The notes under the pieces were generated by a model. The model ran no database searches and had not been told where the DNA came from. It saw only the letters and a program-made list of their open reading frames with translations. A program made the position numbers and the translations under genes. Source: Mycteria americana (taxonomy: Eukaryota > Chordata > Aves > Ciconiiformes > Ciconiidae). From it: 64,000 bases of DNA. Of this stretch, positions 1 through 13,100 are shown one piece after another (the first letter of the stretch is position 1; the number at the start of each line of letters is the position of its first letter). The DNA is taken from contig NC_134366.1 in the NCBI RefSeq assembly GCF_035582795.1, positions 108,693,756-108,757,755 on the forward strand, read 5' to 3'.

Positions 1-3000
1 CTTGCTGGTGAAAATTGAGGTGATACAACTATTCAGTGCTTGAGGAATGAGAACAGAGAAAAAGTGGGGTAGTGTAAAGGTCAGGAGAACACATACACAT
101 TTCCTTTTTTTCCCAAGGGATTCTTTCAATAAGTCTTTTAAAATAATCATGAACTCACTGCAACACACCTCAAATGTCTGTTCTATCATCTATATAGTTT
201 TAGGAAGAGCAAGTGGAAAGGAAGAGGCTCAGTTAATGTTCAGCAGTCTGGGAGAGGATTTAATGTAACATATTTCCAGCATATTGGATACCCTCTTTTG
301 TCCTATCAAACTGGTCCATGTAGGTCTGAGAACTTTTGTTTTCCAGCCTTTTCAATTAGCAAAAGCAGCATTAGGATACATCTTTTATTTGATGTGCAGA
401 CAAGAATATTCCCATAACCATAGGTTAATTGCTAGTAAATGTTGCTCAAGCAGTCTTGGGTATGTTGATTAATGGCCTCAGTGAGCAGCTGAAAAATAGC
501 TAGGCTGTTGGAAAGATCATTAGCAATTTTAACTCTTCCGCTATTGTGATGGGCATAGAGAAACAATTACTAACATTTATAATATATTTCACTGAGTACA
601 GTGACATACTGAACCACAAGTTACAGTGAGATGGAAACAATCACTGAGTTTTTGTTGCGTTCAATTTTATAGAAGTTTACAAGACAGAGAGAGGCAAGAA
701 ATTTTTTTTCTTCTTCTTTTTCTAAAGCTTTTGGACACATCTTTGATAAATGCATGGGTGATTTTATACATAAAGACAAATACTCAGTTCTGCTCATTAA
801 TCCTATTCTTTGAAAGTGGAGAGGGACAGAGATGCTGCATGAAAGGTAGCATGCTGGAGAACAGACCCTGTTTTAGCTTGCGACAGCACAAAGCTTGCAG
901 TCCAGACCTGATAAAAGCATGAGCTTTCAAGCTGCCTCTGATCTTTCAAAGCTCTGAATATCATCACTTCCCTCAGAGCATCCAGGAGACTGTGGTGGTT
1001 GTGGGAATTCATGACAATACCTCTTCTTACCCGGACTGACTGCAGACCCTGACAGTGCTACAGTGCCTATTGCAGTTTCAGGGAGGGGATTCCAAAGCTC
1101 TTACAGACCACTCCAGGCCATTTACACCACATGAAACCAGGGCAAGGATCTCGGTGTTGGCCTTCGGATAGCTGCCAGATTCACAAACACGGTCATAAAT
1201 TGCCTTTTTCTAACCTAGTCCTCAGAAAAGAAGGAAAGCATCGCCTTCAGCCTGACTTTTCCTAGTGAGGCTTCTAGAAGCTAGAGCAGGGCCCCACAAA
1301 TGTCTGAAGCACCGCACCCAGGAGGGTGGGAGAATAAGCAGCTCAGCTCACTAAGAGAGAAGCTCATAGAAACACACCTGCATACTCTGCAGTGAACACT
1401 GCTTCATTCAGGTATAAGGCAGACTCCAGAAAGTATGATCATGTTCCCTGAAACGATGTACCTTTCAGTTGTCTGTGCGGTAGGCAGAGTGTATTGGTAC
1501 ACAGGTCTGCCAAAATCAACTCTGCATTGCTGAATGCTCTTTCTGGCCTGAAGTTAGGGTCCTCAACTCAGTTCAGGTACAGCTTGGCAGTCTCCTCAGT
1601 CTGCTCCACTGCATGAGCCAGACAGGCACAGAATGATCCTTTGCAGGTTTGCTGACTTTTTTTCAATCCTCCCATATTCTTTGGGCCACCTCCACCTTCA
1701 AGCCCAGGAATTTCTCAATAACTTCTGTCTACCAAATCATCTCTTTACTGAGAGTAGCGTAAGGGTGGTACACACTCATGAACAGTCATCGCTGCCTCCT
1801 AGACCATTGCTTGGTAGCCCTTGGTCAAGGTATCATATAAAACCTTTATGAAGCATCCGTAGTGTTCAGAGCCCTCTCTTCCTGCCCTCTCTTCTGTGTT
1901 AGCCCAGATCAACTTGTGCCACCTACTTTCAAAGACTCCATGGCCCATATTAGCATTCAAACCCCAGGAGGGGAAAACAAAACAATCCTGAACTGTAAGA
2001 CAAAAAGGATGGCAAGAAGCTGAAGGCTATATCTGGCTGGTAATGAGACAAGTTCAGTTGTAGCAGGCTCCTGGAAAGCTCATCAAGAACAATCTCTCAC
2101 ATGGTTTCAAAAAATATGCAACAGGAAATTACAGCCTGAAGGCACTGTGTTCACTAGCAATTCCCAACCAAGAAAGGCAGAGAGAGGACAAACCAAAATA
2201 ATTGAATAAGACTCTTTGAGCTTTATATGCAAGCTCTGCACTTGCCAAGAGAAGTGGGCAAGCAGCCAAAAGGGACATGATATATCACTAATTTTCAGCT
2301 ACAGGAGAGAAACAGCCTGCTTGTTGGAGAAACAATTCATGTAAAGCTTTCTCTATACTTTCTAGTATAGATGCTGTAACATTGGCAGCATTCAGTAAAA
2401 GCACATTTTCCACAGTGTTAACGCTCTCTGGAGTGAGGCATTTGGTAATGTACCTGTGATGGAAGGACAGGGCGAAAATCCTCTCCCGTACTTCTTAAAC
2501 TGGCAGAGCTTTTGTATTGACACTTCCAAGAGGAGACAGCCCTGTGCACAAAGAGTGCAAGGCACTGTAAGCTATTTGGTTCTTGGAAGAAACATATGGG
2601 ATAGATAGCTGTATGCAGTGATTTGCCACAGTCATGAGGCACCTGAATCCCTTCTTGGCAATGCCCCACTAACAGCCAACTCACTGTTGCAGGGGATTTC
2701 TTCTCTATTTTGCAGAAAGACTAAGTAAATGTGGGGGAATGAAGAAAAGTGGAGGCAGAAGGAGAGGGGAAGTCACCTACATCCCCTATGTGGCCAGGCA
2801 GGACATGGCTTCCTCTCAGGTGGGAGCAAGCGCTACAGGTGCAGAGCGCACACAGGCCAAGCCGCTCTGGAGCAGCCTTCCAGCCCCGATTCCCCTGGAG
2901 CTGTGGCCACAGATCTCCTGCTCTGTCTTCTCCCACTCCCAACACCTTCATACGCGCCAGTCAGTACACTTACGGGACTCTAGCACCTTCTCTCCGTGCC

Positions 3001-3439
3001 CAAGGCCAGTGACGGTATTTCAGTCAGTACTACCAAAAAACACTGAGAACTGTATCAGACAGGACACTTTAATAAATGCAAGCTTTTCACGTCATAAATT
3101 TCCTTGTTATTACTTTGTTTTCTGGAGTCAGTGTTTAACCTGAACGTTGGATGCAGGTAGGGATAGAGCGGCAGCCCCACAGCTGCAGTGGTTGAGGCAG
3201 CCGTAGCTGGAGGCTCTGGGCTCACCGAAAACGGACAGGACAGAATAGAAATCCACTCACTGGTCCCAGCACTTCACCTGACTCTATATTTGTATGGGCT
3301 CAGCTAAATCCCTTCCAAATTACATTTCCAGCCAATTTCATGCAGCAAGAAAAAAAAAACCCTCAACCCAGCCTGTCTTTATTCCTCTGTGATTATTTTT
3401 AATATATTCAATGATCGAGCCGTGGGATTAAGAACGTTA
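1..3439. other. Intergenic DNA, no gene recognised
   Basis: The open frames here are short, overlap on both strands (most densely at about 2.72-3.14 kb) and show no family motif or paired splice sites. No CR1 3' end or LTR terminus was recognised. It probably lies downstream of the GLIPR2-type gene, which is transcribed toward it. Confidence 0.6.
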
Positions 3440-3680
3440 AAAATTAGGCTTGGAGCAAAAGCTGAGGTGGCCTAGGTGGCAGGGCACCGCAGAAGCTGGG
3501 GGTCTCCCTCAGGGAGGCCGCGGGGGCCGAGGCGGGCGGGAACCGCGGAGCGACGCTGCCACCTGCCGCCCGCCACAGCCGCCACAGCCGCCACAGCAGG
3601 CCCTTCCCGGCAGAACCGCACCAGCGGACGCAGGCAGCCTGCCCAAGGCTTGAGGGGCAGGGGGTCTGGTGTGTGTGTGA
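3440..3680. promoter_or_regulatory. GC-rich, CpG-containing patch
   Basis: A sharply GC-rich block with many CG dinucleotides sits in otherwise AT-rich DNA. It includes a direct repeat of the 9-mer CCGCCACAG (about three copies near 3568-3596). Frames stay open on both strands only because the block is GC-rich. It could be a small CpG island or promoter for a gene to the left of the window or for the exon-like cluster at 4.2-4.8 kb. No transcript start can be assigned from sequence. Confidence 0.4.
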
Positions 3681-4208
3681 AAATTGTAAGCAGCCGTCCC
3701 TTCAAATGGTTTTGGCGGGCAGTGATCAAAAAAGGCAAATCAAGTCCCTGACGAAACGCCCGAGGTGAAGCAGAAGTGGAGGAAAGACCCTGACAGAGAT
3801 CTGTCAGAGAGCCCCCGTGCACAGCCGCAGGGTGATCGCCACTTCCCCCTCTCTGCCTGCATCTTTCCATGCTCCAAGATGATGGAGTAGCAACGTGCTA
3901 TTTCTTCTTCTTTTCCAGCACACACTGTATTAACCACATTTTACAGCTGTGCTTGCCTTAACGGAGAGAGGGGATATTTAATGCCTCGGCATTTGTTGTT
4001 GTAAGCCTGCGATAGCCTGCCCCTGGGCTTGACGGGCCTTGCTGGGCCTTGCAGCAGGGCTATCAGGCATGGGACTAGAGACTGAGTTTCCCAAGTGCTC
4101 CAGCTCTCCCTGCAGCTACCCTGCTAGCTTGACACCAGAGGGCGAGGAAGAAAGGGGAGACTGCAGCCCTACAGAGACAGCTGAATTCTTCACGATTGTC
4201 TCCAAAAA

Positions 4209-4319
4209 ATGGACAACCAGCTAGACTTCCTTCCTGACACATCAGTGAGCACCCCAGAGCTGATGGATGAGGGACAAGTTGTGCTGAAAGTTCACAGCCT
4301 TTCGGGCTATGAACCCTAG
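4209..4319 (+). other. Unassigned 36-codon exon-like open frame
   Basis: An ATG-initiated frame with an acidic, non-repetitive composition begins MDNQLDFLPDTSVST. It ends at a TAG at 4317-4319. A second frame directly after it also reads like protein (PSLDFDDFSAQ), as if one base had been gained or lost around position 4310. No family is recognised. It may be a pseudogene remnant, an exon of a lineage-specific gene, or chance. Confidence 0.2.
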
Positions 4320-4625
4320 TCTGGATTTTGATGACTTCTCAGCACAGCTTTGCCCAGGCAGGCTGCCCCCCCGCCATGGTAGATGAGCAGGCTCTGCATC
4401 CTGGCTGTGCTTTAATGTACTCTTGCTGTCTCTCTTTACAGCTTTTCCTAGGTTGCTGTTAAATAAGGTCTCAGATTCTAGTCTGCATGTTGTCCATGCA
4501 ATCCATGTCTGCTTCTTCTGTGTTATTTCTTTACAGTTCACCTGGTATAACCAAAAGCCAACTGCATTTCATCGCATCGATGACAAGATTCTGGCAATCC
4601 TATGTCTTGCTCAGCATCCTCCTAG

Positions 4626-4799
4626 ACAGGAGAGCCAGAGGAATTAATTTTTGAGCAAAAGGAGAGTACTGAAGACTTCTTGTTAGAGGATGTGGAGGAC
4701 CCTGACAGCACTGCTCAAGAAATTAAACCATATCGGAAGAGGAACCTTGTTGGTAGATTTACAGTGGCTGCTAGGTCGTACAAGGGTAAACTCAGGTAG
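4626..4799 (+). other. Unassigned 57-codon charged open frame with splice-like ends
   Basis: The frame is open from just after a TAG at 4623-4625 to a TAG at 4797-4799. It has no internal ATG start. It encodes an acidic stretch (ESTEDFLLEDVEDPDS) and then a basic one (KPYRKRNLVGRF). A pyrimidine-rich tract ending in CAG precedes it (about 4628), and CAG|GTAGAA, a plausible donor, lies at its end. Another good acceptor (TTATTTCTTTACAG) lies near 4537. I recognise no family. With the frame at 4209-4319 it may mark a decayed or lineage-specific plus-strand gene. Confidence 0.25.
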
Positions 4800-6212
4800 A
4801 AGACCCTACTCTCTGTGAAGGAGCAGAGGAACTATGAAGTGTATGGGGAGGAGCGCAGCAGAGAGGGGGTCAATCAGCCCCCAGACCGCTGTTTGGGGCA
4901 TGTGGGTCTATGCAGGGATGGCACTCCACCCAGGAGGGTGGCAGGAGCACCTGCCATCAGACCATGCCTCCAGAGAGGGGGAAGGCGGAGGCTAAACCCA
5001 GGCACTGCTGGAGACTCTCAGGCACTCCTTGGCTTTCAGCATTTAATACATTTCACAAAGGGCTTCCTTAGCAGCTTAAAGCAGCAGATTATTTTCTGGC
5101 TTGTGACTTGCTTTGGGCTGATCGTATAGGAAAACCCAGGCTTAGTGCAACTCCTGTTCTGTGTTCCTGCCACAAGAAGTGGGATCTTCACCCACAGTCT
5201 GGTGTGCAGGGCTTTGGGGAGCAGAAATTAACCTGTGATGTCCCCCAGAGAGGCAAAGAGAGAGCTGAAAGGCACTAAAACTCAGTCCCGCCATCTCCTT
5301 CTGCTATGGTTTGGGAAAGGTGATACAAGGATGCAACAGCTCACTGTGGAGGCTCACAGTCTTTAGGTTGTGTGAAGGAGACAGAAATAATTATGTCATT
5401 TTCAAATCTCACTTTTGTACCATGCAATAACCGGAGAAGCCTACCCCCTGACTTTTTCCTGTGTTCTCCCTACAGATGCAGTTTTCTGAGATTTCTACTG
5501 CCAGGTTCAACTAGGGAGGGAGGTGGCTTTGGCTCACTGGGTTTCTTTGTGCCATCTCAAGCCCCTTTTCCACTCTGCTTGGGGTCAAACAGCCTCCAGT
5601 TGCCATCTTACACATAGCCCTTCCCTCACAAAGCCTCTGGGGAAGAGAAGATGTGGCACTGGCGTGTACTGCGATCACAAGGCCAGCAGCTTTGGTGTTT
5701 GTAATCAACAGACCGGACGGTCTGTGGCTCTGTTCACATTACCATGTTCTGGGCTTTCTGATACAGATCAAAATACCTATCATACCCTGGGGCAAACAAA
5801 ATGCCAATGAGCACTTAGCCTTCTTAAAAGCTTTATTTTCTTAAGCTTAAGATGTCCAGTGCCTCAGCTGAAGTCATACCTGACTTTTTTTGCAGTTGGC
5901 TGCTTGGATATCGTAGGAACATAAGAAAGCAGATTCTGAAAAGACAGCTCAAGTTAGCATTAAAACCAGTCACATGCAAAAGTGCCTTTAAATACTGAAT
6001 AAGACAGAGAAAAAAAAAGGCTATCAAAGTTACAGATACCCACAAAAGCTAAAAACATTCTTAAGGCACGTGTGACACTCTGCAAAAGCCTGCAGGTCAG
6101 CAGTCCACCAGTCTAACATGACTTCTCTGCAATCCACCCAATAAAGTCAACCACTTTATTGAAGGCAAATACACCTGAAAAATTAAAGCTGGAGACAGGT
6201 AGAGTGGCTGAG
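4800..6212. other. Intergenic DNA, nothing recognised
   Basis: Short chance frames only. No repeat family, RNA gene or conserved motif was recognised before the LTR that begins at 6213. Confidence 0.5.
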
Positions 6213-6806
6213 TGTCATTGTTTAACCCCAGCCAGCAACGAAGCCCCACACAGCCGCTTGCTCACTCCCCCGTGGTGGGATGGGGAGAGAATCGGGAGGG
6301 TGAAAGGGAGAAAACTCATGGGTTGAGATAAAGACAGTTTAATAGGGAAAGCAAAAGCTGCGCACACAAGCAAAGCAAAACAAGGAATTCATTCCCTCCT
6401 TCCCATGGGCAGGCAGGTGTTCAGCCATCTCCAGGCAGGCAGGGCTCCATCACACGTAACGGTGACTTGGGAAGGCAAACGCCATCACTCCGAACGTCGC
6501 CCCCTTCCATCTTCTTCCCCCAGCTCTATATGCTGAGCATGACACCATATGGTGTGGAATATCCCTTTGGTTACTTGGGGTCAGCTGTCCCAGCCGTGTC
6601 CCCTCCCAGCTCCTTGTGCACCCCCAGCCTCCTCGCTGGTGGGGTGGGGTGAGAAGCAGAAGAGGCCTTGACTCGGTGTAAGCGCTGCTCAGCAGTAACG
6701 AAAACATCCCTGTGTTATCAACACTGTTCCCAGCACAAATCCAAAACACAGCCCCATACTAGCTACTGTGAAGAAAATTAACTCTACCCCAGCCAAAACC
6801 AGCACA
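6213..6806 (-). mobile_element. Solo LTR of an endogenous retrovirus (copy 1, minus)
   Basis: Read on the minus strand it begins TGTGCTGGTTTTGGCTGGG and ends in AATGACA. It is closely similar along its whole length to the plus-strand LTR at 18396-18983. No gag, pol or env is adjacent on either side, so it is a solo LTR left by recombination between the two LTRs of a provirus. CTGAG lies just left of the element (6208-6212) and again at 6812-6816, five bases beyond the other terminus. It is therefore a likely target-site duplication with five extra bases. Apparent open frames inside it are LTR sequence, not genes. Confidence 0.85.
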
Positions 6807-6893
6807 GAAAACTGAGCCCCCAAAAAGGAAAGCATTTCCAAGTACAATTTGCAAGACTTCGGCCAAGTGCTCGCCTCTTTGTTGCCCATGGGC

Positions 6894-6913
6894 TTATTAT
6901 TATTATTATTATT
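6894..6913. repeat. (TTA)n microsatellite
   Basis: About six and a half perfect TTA units lie just outside the solo LTR. Confidence 0.9.
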
Positions 6914-8640
6914 GTTCATGTGATGTGGCTTTCTCTCTGATCTGTGGTCTTCTAACAGTACTTCTGCCACTTCTCAATGTCATCTTACACTTTTTGGAGG
7001 AGGAGTTGCCTGGGTTTTGTCCTTTGGGAAGATAAAGGAGGGAAGTTGGCAAATTAAAATGCCTTAATGCAGGCTTCCCTTTTTAGCACTTTTTTAAGAC
7101 CAGTCCCCATTCTTCCCCAAGTGTTCCTATTTAATCCAGAAGACTGGAAATGAAGCCTCAGACCAGCTAGAGTTCCTCCTCCTCCTGCTGCTGCTGCTGC
7201 AAAAAGACCTTAGAAACCATCTGTAGGCCTCTAAAGATAGGTATTTTTCTCTGGTACCAGAGCTGTCAGATCAGCCTTTTCTTTATTCCCAGGGCAAACG
7301 TGACTTCTATGTGTACAACCCTGGCTGAGGAAGCTCTTCAACACCTTATTCTGCTCTAACATGACACGAGATAACCTTTCTTTGCCACCTCCCAGTCTCC
7401 ACAACTCTCCAAGATGTGGTGGGCAGTGGAGCAATACACCTACACTGAGTCTTTTAATAGAGATGGCTGATAAGTCAAGTTTCAGTGTACACTTCCCAAA
7501 AATCATATGGCTTTTGGGTGAGTCACGTCAGCAGTGTTACCCTTCCCTTTGCAATTGGACTCCTACATATGCCGTGGTTTACCGTGCAGCCAGAGTTCAT
7601 TTGCAGAAGGCATCAACATCATGATCTTGGGTCATGAAGAACTAAATTGATAGGGGTTTTTTAATTGTTACAATGATACTTACCTGCATGCATGCTCTGT
7701 AGAGTGCATGAAGCGTGCATCGGGTCTATTTGAGTGGCTTTGTGCTTCTTCCAGGTCTGATTATCTCTCAAGCCCCCTCAAAATGCTCTATCTGAAAAGC
7801 TCTGGAAGTTCACTTGCCACTATCATTTTAAATAATGGTAACAACACGTTTTGTTTTGTTTTGTCCTCTCTTTACCTACCTTCCCAGTTCTCTCTGATAT
7901 TAAAATAAAACCTAGGTGGCAGCAGAGAAAAATTCTGACTTGACTCCCTCAACTAGAACATACACAGTTTTACACCAGCCATTCAAGGAATTGTAGGGCC
8001 AATAGGAGCAATGTCATTAGGAAAACCCAGAGTATTTTAATACCATTAATTTACTTAACATCAGCTTGTACCTTTACATCAGTTGCAGCAAGCCTTTTTT
8101 TTTAGAAAGTCCCGTTTTCATTCTCAGGGATGATAATGCGCTGCACATAAAACATGTTTGGAGGTGCAACATTTGTCACCTGAGGATTGAAGAGGGGAAG
8201 GCCCCAAGACTGCAGTTACTGAAACACACACGTCTGAGTGGGAGTGGAGTGGGTATTCTTTACTGAGCACACGTCAACCGAGAGAGGGAGCAGCAGAAAT
8301 GAAACGAGAAACAAAGCAGGAATTCAACAGAGAAAGAGGTACACCTCTTCGGCTTCAGATTCAAGTGGTAGCTCAATCTTTGTATAAAGTGTATGATTTA
8401 TCATTTCTTAGAAGGTCTCTTCTTTCTTTCCTGGACCAGAATACTTGCTGCTTTTTTTGCTCCATGTTGCAAAAGTAATAATGTCATATGTTAATGTCCT
8501 GGAAATAAAATCTGAAGACTATTTAACAAAGACTCAGGTAACAGCAAAGGCTTGAGTAATTCATATTCAAAAATATTTAATTTTCAGATATTCATTATAT
8601 GTGTCAAATTCAGCAAAAAGATTGTAACATACAGCATCAC
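6914..8640. other. Intergenic DNA downstream of the GLIPR2-type gene
   Basis: Apart from the compound microsatellite at 7174-7200, no gene or repeat family was recognised. The frames are short and overlap on both strands. Confidence 0.5.
7174..7200. repeat. (TCC)n(TGC)n compound microsatellite
   Basis: About four TCC units run directly into about five TGC units. Confidence 0.9.
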
Positions 8641-8649
8641 AGTGACATA

Positions 8650-9965
8650 TAATCAAGCCGTAATGGTGCAGTTTATTACAACTGTGTAAACAAAAGTAAG
8701 TGTTTCTGTAATGGCACTCTTCATGAACCAAATTCTGGCATACAGAATCTCAGCAGAAGTCAAAAGAAACATTTACAAAGAAAAGAAAACCCCAAACTGA
8801 AGCACAGGATATGAACCTGGCCAAAATGGACCAATCCACATTTCATAAGAGAAAAAAGTGTCCTCAGAATTTTTGCTTGCTTGCTTTTAAGGAAATTCAG
8901 TCTGACTTTTTTCAAGGCATCAATCCAGTACATGAAATATTTTTACTATTATTGAATGATATGAACAAAGAGTAAACATCTCTTAATTATGACCATGTCA
9001 ATACCTCCTACTGTGCCATTATTAAAGGAGACGAGATGATTTGGGAATGTTATTGTCTGTATAGCATGACACCTGCAGAAGATATTCCCTAGGAAATAAA
9101 CATAAGTTATTGAGAAATAAAATCCAATGTGCTCCATCAAAGAAACTTTCTTTGTGCGTAAGTATCTAAGAGAAAAGGCAGTACCTTGCTTTCCTGTAAC
9201 AGAAGTGAACGATTTGATTGTAAGACAAAGTACATACTGTAAACTGTAAAATGGGGGTTCAACTTGAAATACACTTATCTCAAACAGATTTTAAATATTA
9301 GCACCTAAAATATAATGCTAGGATTTAAAAATTTTTAGTAGCTTTCAGGTCATGCATTAGTAACAACTTGCTTGACAGATACAGTTTTGCCAGCAACATT
9401 TTAGTGTTCTGTGAGATCCTCTTAATAAAAACATATAGGTCTGAATGCCACTACATTTTACACATGTACCTTTCATATGGGACGTTTTGCATATGTTCCA
9501 TCTGCAGAGAAGGCCGCACAGTAGGAGGAGGTATAGATAGAGCAAAGAAGTTACAGTTATTAAAAAATACTGGAAAACTGGGAGTATGTGATATAATTAC
9601 AAGCTGGTATCTTCAGTTTACAGAAAGCTATCGATTTACTTGTTTAAAAAGAGACATCCAAAATGTGCTTACTCGCATGCTGACACAGAGTTCATGCAAA
9701 CTATTAAAAAAAAACCTTATAAATTTTGCCCTTCAGAAATGCTGCATATAACTCATCCTCAAATAAACTGAAGCCCCCTCAGAAACAACAAGGACCTCAT
9801 GTGCAGATTGACACAAGCAACATGTAATTGCTTCCTCTGTAATGAGAAGTGAACAGCAGTATCAAACGGGAATTTTCATTGAATCGTACTTCATTTCAAA
9901 CACTGTTAAGTCCAAATCCAGGTTCGTTTGTCATTAAGCAGTAAGACTACCTTTAAAAAAAAAAA
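8650..9965 (-). other. Probable 3' UTR of the GLIPR2-type gene
   Basis: AT-rich sequence between the stop codon at 9966 and the AATAAA at 8672-8677. Open frames on both strands within it are short and lack conserved content. The extent is inferred from the poly(A) signal only. Confidence 0.45.
8672..8677 (-). terminator. Candidate poly(A) signal of the GLIPR2-type gene
   Basis: AATAAA on the minus strand lies about 1.29 kb downstream of the GLIPR2-type stop codon. This would give a 3' UTR of about 1.3 kb. An ATTAAA (minus) lies a little further downstream near 8575. Use of either is inferred. Confidence 0.5.
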
Positions 9966-10126
9966 TTATTTTCTTGGAGGAAGAACATTTTCTTCATAAT
10001 AGCCTGGATTTACTACATTTCCAGCTGGATCATATCTAGCCACCACAAATGTTGAGCCATCACTAGCAGATGCTTTTCCAACTCCCATCTTTTTTGTGTT
10101 CTTCCAAACCATTGCTGTGAAGTGAC
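9966..10126 (-). CDS. GLIPR2: GLIPR2-type exon 5 (terminal coding exon)
   Basis: It follows a TTTCTTTCTTCAG acceptor and begins with GT, completing a glycine codon. It encodes the CAP core [19 protein letters not shown], including His103, and ends at a TAA after ENVLPPRK. The C-terminal ENVLPP ending is diagnostic of GAPR-1. An in-frame ATG further upstream in the intron is not part of the protein. Confidence 0.93.
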
Positions 10127-13100
10127 CTGAAGAAAGAAAGATAAACATATGCATTCATTTTAGGTACTAAAACTATACCATTCCTTTTAACACGTGAAGG
10201 AGAGGAAGAAAGAAAAATACAAAACTGTTTCTTTTTCTAACAGGAGAACAAGCTAAGGACATGAAAAGAAAACTACATTTAGCATTTTGTCTTGAAAAAG
10301 CCTGATCTGATCTGGTTCCACACTACTATTCCATTTCCATGTCCTATATCCAAATAAGAATACCTAGTAAGAGAATCATGAAAGAAGTAGTTTGAGGAGT
10401 AGCTGATATAAAATTGGACAAAGAAATCATGGTCTTCACTCCCTGCAGTGTGAACAGCAGTTCTGACAGTGACAATGATTCGTTTGCTTTGACCATCATT
10501 TGCTTTGACCATGGAGACTCCTCCATGTGTCTGCATGTGCAACTATTCAAAATAACACTGGTTTTGTGGCTCCTTCTGCCTAGTTGTAATAGTCACCCCT
10601 GCATTGTGCTGCTCCCTCAGTTGTACCCTCTATGCACAGAAAGACCCCATGAGAGAAAAACATTATTTTCTTCATCTGAAACAAGCTTGGGTATATCTCT
10701 TGCTTGAGCATTATTCAAGGAACAATGTTCTTATGTTCATTCAACACCGGATTGTCAACATGCAGCCAATGGCCTGTGGCTCATCTCCAAATTATATCTG
10801 AAGTTATCTCTGTGACTGGAGTGATATAACTTGGTAGAAGACACATGTCAGTGTAAACAACAGCATAGTTAGTAAGACACCTATTATGATTCCAATTTAG
10901 TATTTTCTACAAATTAAATACCCTTAAAACGAAGCTGCCTTTTAAAAACTTTGGAGTCAGAGGAAAAATACAATATTAAAAAAAAACCCACAAATTTTGC
11001 TAACTTCCTCATTTCTCAGTTTCCTTTTACCCTTTTGTGAGTTTCTAACATAAAACTTTGAGGAAATTCTAATTTTTTCCCCTCTAATTTTTTTCCTAAG
11101 AAATAAAGGTAGTTTTTTTAAAAATACCTAAACAAGTTGTCTAGCCAATTTCTTAAAATAAAAGCTGTGTTGTTGAAGAAACAGTGCCCAGTCTGAACTT
11201 ACCTGTCCCAGAAGAAAACCCTGGGTTTTGAAAGCTGTAATTTTTTATTTCACTGTACCATCTGTCAGCCACATCCTTTCCTGAAAGACAAAAGAAATCT
11301 GTTGTGGAATCATGACATAAACACAGAAGTGTGGCTCATTTATAGCCTGGCCAGCAAGATCTTCCGTGAATAGCTGGCAAGAACTTCTAGAAACATGGAG
11401 AAACAATCTTTTTACTGAAAAGAGTTTTTGAAATGTAGGTAACATGGTAGTACATCTAACTTACCAAATATTTATTGTTTTGCAATAGCTGTTGCTACTC
11501 AGTTACTAAGTAGTCCAATGCTTTTTGTTAAGCATCTCATGCCATCAATGCCATCGATGACTTGAGTTCTGTTCGACGCAGTCAGTCCATCAGTTCTTCC
11601 ACTGGAGTGCCAGGGACTGCGTGGCCAGCACAGCCTGGCTCAAAGCCTGGGCAGGCAACCCATGAAACAGCTGTAGAACCAGGCAGAGTTCATCCCATGC
11701 AGGGAAGATCTCTGCAGCAAGGTGCTCATCTGGTAGGACAGAGCTGATGAAGAGCACTATACTATCACCAACACATCAGGAAACAGGACCACCCACCAAT
11801 TCTCGCCTGCGGTTAAAACTTTGCAACGTTGAAGTCAGAAAAAATTTTGAACAAGTGAGGTCTGTGTGGCACAGCATTTGGATTGAGTTGGGGAAGAAAT
11901 CCCTTTAGTCCTCAAAGAAATCATCTGGCAAGTTAACACATTGAGTTTACATTTTTTTAATGCCCACAACCTTCTGGAACTTTCAGCCTGGAAGGCAATG
12001 AAGACACATCTCCCTCACCTTGGATGAGTGCTCCTGTCATGAGGCTTCTACATACAGCTTTCAGCAGCTCCTCCCTCTTGGAATGTGTTTGAAAAGACTT
12101 AAGTAAGCCTTGGCAGATTTTCTGAGCAAAGGGCACAGGGGCCTTTTCTACAGGGAGGCCTCCCACCTGTGGATGCAGGTATATGAAGATATCCCCTTAG
12201 AGCTCCAAGCAAACCAAAGAAAAATGACACTTCTGACATCCTCTAGTTTTCCATGTTTGCATCAGCCTTTAATACTTCAAATTTCTGAGTGCGTTTATTT
12301 TTAGTGATTCTTACTTAGCCCTTGAGCCATTGTGGATGTCCACTTTGAGGCGTTCTAACTCGGGGTACTACAGTCAGACACCTCAAATATACATGCCAAG
12401 GAGCTGCTGCTATGTGGAAGTCCTTGTGTCCAGCACATTCATCAAAGGCTTTCACTGACCACAGCTGTATAAGGACTATGACTATGGCCAGTGATGTAGC
12501 ACTACATGCCTGTGGGTCTCTAAGGTTGATGTTCACCAAAGAAATAATCCTTCCTTGTTTTCTGTTGAACCATTAAGGAACCTGATAGAAAGGAGGAGAT
12601 TCTGATAATCTGCAATGGATCCGGTGGAACAGGCAGCACAGAGGGCAAGAGCTTAGACCAGAACTTGCAGATGCTATGTACTCAAAAGTCAAATGTTACT
12701 TCTTTTCCATTACTGGTTGTTAGGAAATTCTTGTGTCAAACACTGGGGAGGGAAAAGGGGGCAGGTTTTTCCCTGAGCTATATCAATAATGAAATTTCTG
12801 CTTAGCATTCCAGGAAGTATAACGCAAGGCTAGCTGATTTCATAGCAAGCTGCCAATGCTGTTAAGCCTACCGTCATGAAGAACGCTGGTCCCTGGTGGA
12901 CTGTTGGCTGCAGAACAGCAATGACTCATGTCTTAAACTTGCACTGTTCTAGAAGTCAGACACTGAGCTGTTAACTCCTTGAAACTTCAGTTGCTTTACG
13001 AGTGCAGTCTGCTAAAAGGATGGCATTGTTAGCCTGGCAGGCTGGCTGTCAGAGCTGTCACTGAAAAGAAAATATTGAATGAAATGCCATCTCTTGAGAG

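Noticed and set aside
2721-3143. Overlapping frames of 76-134 codons on both strands
   Set aside because: Several frames are open at once, no motif, no splice evidence; compositional.
6450-6970. Open frames of about 90-100 codons on both strands, with counterparts near 18.15-18.75 kb
   Set aside because: Both sets mostly fall within the two copies of the same solo LTR; their similarity to each other reflects the repeat, not a gene family.
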